Below the pieces are notes generated by a model. It searched no databases and had not been told where the DNA came from. It was given only the letters and a program-made list of their open reading frames with translations. The position numbers were made by a program, and so were the translations under genes. Source: Pseudomonas izuensis (GTDB lineage Bacteria > Pseudomonadota > Gammaproteobacteria > Pseudomonadales > Pseudomonadaceae). From it: a stretch of DNA of 64,000 nucleotides. The stretch spans positions 175,043 to 239,042 of the forward strand of contig NZ_WTFT01000012.1 in assembly GCF_009861505.1 (NCBI RefSeq), written 5' to 3'. This document shows, piece after piece, positions 62,222 through 64,000 of the stretch (position 1 is its first letter; each line of letters begins with the position of its first letter).

Positions 62222-64000
62222 TCAGGTGTCTTCTTCTATATCCAGCAGCAAATTTTCCAAGGCCTCGCGATACTCCCCCGGCTCTTTCCACATCCCCCGC
62301 TGTTGCGCCTCGAGCATCCGCTCGGTCATGTCGCGCAAGGCATGGGGGTTGTGCTCGCGCACGAAATCCCGGGTGCCCGGGTCGAGCAAATAGGCATCGG
62401 CCAGCAACGCGTACTGATGATCGTCGATCAACCGGGTGGTCGCGTCGAAGGCGAACAGGTTGTCGACCGTCGCCGCCATTTCGAACGCACCTTTATAGCC
62501 GTGGCGCTTGACGCCTTCGAGCCATTTCGGATTGGCCGCCCGGGAGCGGATGACCCGATTCAGTTCTTCCTTCAGCGTGCGGATCTTCGGCAAGTCAGGC
62601 TGGCTGTGATCGCCGTGATAACTCGCCGCTGCTTCGCCGCGCAGGCTTTCCACGGCAGCGAGCATGCCACCCTGGAATTGGTAATAGTCATTGGAATCGA
62701 GCAGGTCGTGTTCGCGGTTGTCCTGGTTTTGCAGCACCGCTTGCACCTGGCTCAATCGCCGGGCGAACGGTTCACGGGCCACCGTACCTTCGTCGGAACC
62801 GCCATAGGCATAACCACCCCAGTTCAGGTAAACCTCGGCCAGATCCTCGCGGCTCTGCCACAGGCGAGCATCGATGGCACCCTGTACCCCCGCGCCATAG
62901 GCACCGGGTTTGGCGCCGAAAATGCGCCAACCGGCCTGACGCCGCGCGGTTTCTTCGTCGAGCCCCGATTGCAGCAAGACTTCACGTTCGGCACGCACCT
63001 TGGCCGCCAATGGATTGAGATCGTCTGGCTCATCCAGCGCGGCGACCGCCTGGACAGCGGCGTCGAACAAGCGGATCAGGTTGGCGAAGGCATCGCGGAA
63101 GAAACCCGAGACCCGCAAGGTGACGTCCACTCGCGGCCGGTCAAGCAGGCTCAGCGGCAGAATTTCAAAGTCATCGACCCGTTGACTGCCGGTGGCCCAC
63201 ACCGGGCGTACGCCCATCAGCGCCATGGCCTGGGCGATGTCATCGCCGCCGGTGCGCATGGTCGCCGTGCCCCACACCGACAGGCCGAGCTGACGCAGAT
63301 GATCGCCGTGGTCTTGCAGGTGGCGCTCGAGAATCAGGTTGGCCGACTGGAACCCGATGCGCCAGGCCGTGGTGGTGGGCAGGTTGCGCACGTCCACCGA
63401 ATAGAAGTTGCGCCCGGTGGGCAGCACATCCAGACGACCGCGACTCGGTGCGCCGCTGGGACCGGCCGGAACGAAACGACCGTCGAGGGCATCGAGCAAG
63501 CCGCGCATTTCTGCCGGGCCGCAAGCGTCCAGCCTTGGCGCGACCACTTCGCGCAGGTTGTCGAGGATGGCGCTCACCTCAGACCAACCCGCTTCCTGTG
63601 GGAGCTGGCTTGCCAGCGATGGAGTGTCAGTCGAGATCAATGCAACTGACACACCATCGCCAGCAAGCCGGCTCCTACAGGGGTCGGCTAATGCCTGTGA
63701 GATCAGTTGTGCGGCGAACAATTCGAGGCGTTCGCGGGTGTCGCCGGTAGTACGCCAGAGTTCGTCACTGATCGACAGCAATGCTTCGGGTCGAGGCCCG
63801 GTCCAGGGCTCGGCCAATGCACAATCCAGCGGATCAAACCCCAGTTCGAAGGCCTTGGCCAACGCCCGCAGCAGACTCGATTGCGCCCCACGGCCATCGC
63901 CCCGGGGAATGCGCAGCAGCGCGAGCAAGGTATCGATGCGTAATCGACCGGTCGGTGACTCGCCGAACACGTGCAAGCCGTCGCGGATCTGCGACTCTTT
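62222..64000 (-). CDS. cobN: Cobaltochelatase subunit CobN (C-terminal part, runs off the window)
   Basis: 592 codons visible, open through the right edge, so the N-terminal half is missing from the window. The C-terminal half matches CobN/ChlH-type large subunits: VLPTGRNFYSVDVRNLPT, SVWGTATMRTGGDDIAQA, RVDVTLRVSGFFRDAFANLI, GVQGAID and the final LFAFDATTRLIDDHQY. CobN binds the corrin and receives cobalt with the ChlI/ChlD motor. The stretch encoded by 63595-63681 (about 29 residues, containing RSRLAGDGVSVALISTDTPS) is a REPIN read in frame and is not expected in the family. REPIN 13 lies 12 bp beyond the stop. Confidence 0.9.
   Translation of the reverse strand, partial: KESQIRDGLHVFGESPTGRLRIDTLLALLRIPRGDGRGAQSSLLRALAKAFELGFDPLDCALAEPWTGPRPEALLSISDELWRTTGDTRERLELFAAQLISQALADPCRSRLAGDGVSVALISTDTPSLASQLPQEAGWSEVSAILDNLREVVAPRLDACGPAEMRGLLDALDGRFVPAGPSGAPSRGRLDVLPTGRNFYSVDVRNLPTTTAWRIGFQSANLILERHLQDHGDHLRQLGLSVWGTATMRTGGDDIAQAMALMGVRPVWATGSQRVDDFEILPLSLLDRPRVDVTLRVSGFFRDAFANLIRLFDAAVQAVAALDEPDDLNPLAAKVRAEREVLLQSGLDEETARRQAGWRIFGAKPGAYGAGVQGAIDARLWQSREDLAEVYLNWGGYAYGGSDEGTVAREPFARRLSQVQAVLQNQDNREHDLLDSNDYYQFQGGMLAAVESLRGEAAASYHGDHSQPDLPKIRTLKEELNRVIRSRAANPKWLEGVKRHGYKGAFEMAATVDNLFAFDATTRLIDDHQYALLADAYLLDPGTRDFVREHNPHALRDMTERMLEAQQRGMWKEPGEYREALENLLLDIEEDT
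63595..63681. repeat. REPIN 14, inside the cobN reading frame
   Basis: Inverted units TGTGGGAGCTGGCTTGCCAG and GCCAGCAAGCCGGCTCCTAC bracket about 40 bp with inner arms GAGTGTCAG/CTGACACACC. At about 87 bp (29 codons) it keeps the frame, and the frame used avoids the TAG in TGTAGG. Confidence 0.9.

Overview
The window looks like a chromosomal segment of a fluorescent-group Pseudomonas. The evidence is the gacA-uvrC-pgsA-tRNA-Gly-tRNA-Cys block with a TTG-started gacA, a DUF1652 gene, a Pseudomonas fragi type lipase, the HbcR/hydroxybutyrate locus, aerobic cobaltochelatase genes, and fourteen REP doublets (REPINs) of the kind common in P. fluorescens relatives. There is no phage, plasmid or insertion sequence of any size. 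The accessory character comes from small insertions, REPINs and gene-sized modules.

Layout. 1-7 kb: a small exported protein, then two LysR-controlled groups. One is pirin/NmrA with a duplicated operator; the other is DoxX/quinone oxidoreductase. An M24 peptidase follows. 7-11 kb: a SulP anion transporter and an AspT-type antiporter. 10.9-17.4 kb: a region broken up around tRNA genes, with a partial second copy of the tRNA-Leu 3' end, several tiny genes, intact tRNA-Leu(UAA), a scar of a hybrid histidine kinase, a wax ester synthase/DGAT coupled to a patatin phospholipase, a hypothetical gene, then tRNA-Cys and tRNA-Gly. 17.4-21 kb: pgsA, uvrC, gacA and a GNAT gene, read leftward. 21.2-24.4 kb: DAHP synthase behind two aromatic-rich leader peptides and an attenuator hairpin, then a lipase and a parvulin. 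24.5-30 kb: a YejABEF-type peptide importer.

30-36 kb: (R)-3-hydroxybutyrate use. A sigma-54 activator (HbcR-like) lies upstream of a permease, BdhA and acetoacetyl-CoA synthetase; a clean -24/-12 promoter and two identical palindromes are visible. 36-40 kb: an orphan PilU-like ATPase, a hybrid PAS kinase and a second parvulin. 40.5-47.2 kb: eight leftward genes (polar amino-acid ABC importer, RidA, IclR regulator, fold-type-III PLP deaminase, KDG kinase) that together suggest catabolism of D-glucosaminate or a similar compound. 47.9-56.4 kb: a five-gene overlapping operon (WecB, NfrB-like glycosyltransferase with an MshEN-type domain, NfrA-like outer-membrane protein, DUF4434 hydrolase-like protein, diguanylate cyclase) resembling the ManNAc exopolysaccharide (N4 glycan receptor) pathway, but with its own c-di-GMP source. 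56.4-60.3 kb: LysR, an MFS exporter and an old-yellow-enzyme gene with a MerR-type promoter. 60.4-64 kb: cobaltochelatase genes.

The most notable observation is in the chelatase genes. The small-subunit ATPase frame ends at a canonical A AAA AAG slippery site followed after 5 nt by a perfect 11-bp stem, and the VWA frame downstream has no ATG and lies exactly in the -1 frame. One gene therefore probably makes both the small (ATPase) and medium (ATPase-VWA) subunits by programmed frameshifting. Next to it, cobN carries a whole REPIN inside its reading frame without a stop or frameshift. All statements rest on reading the sequence; no database search was possible.
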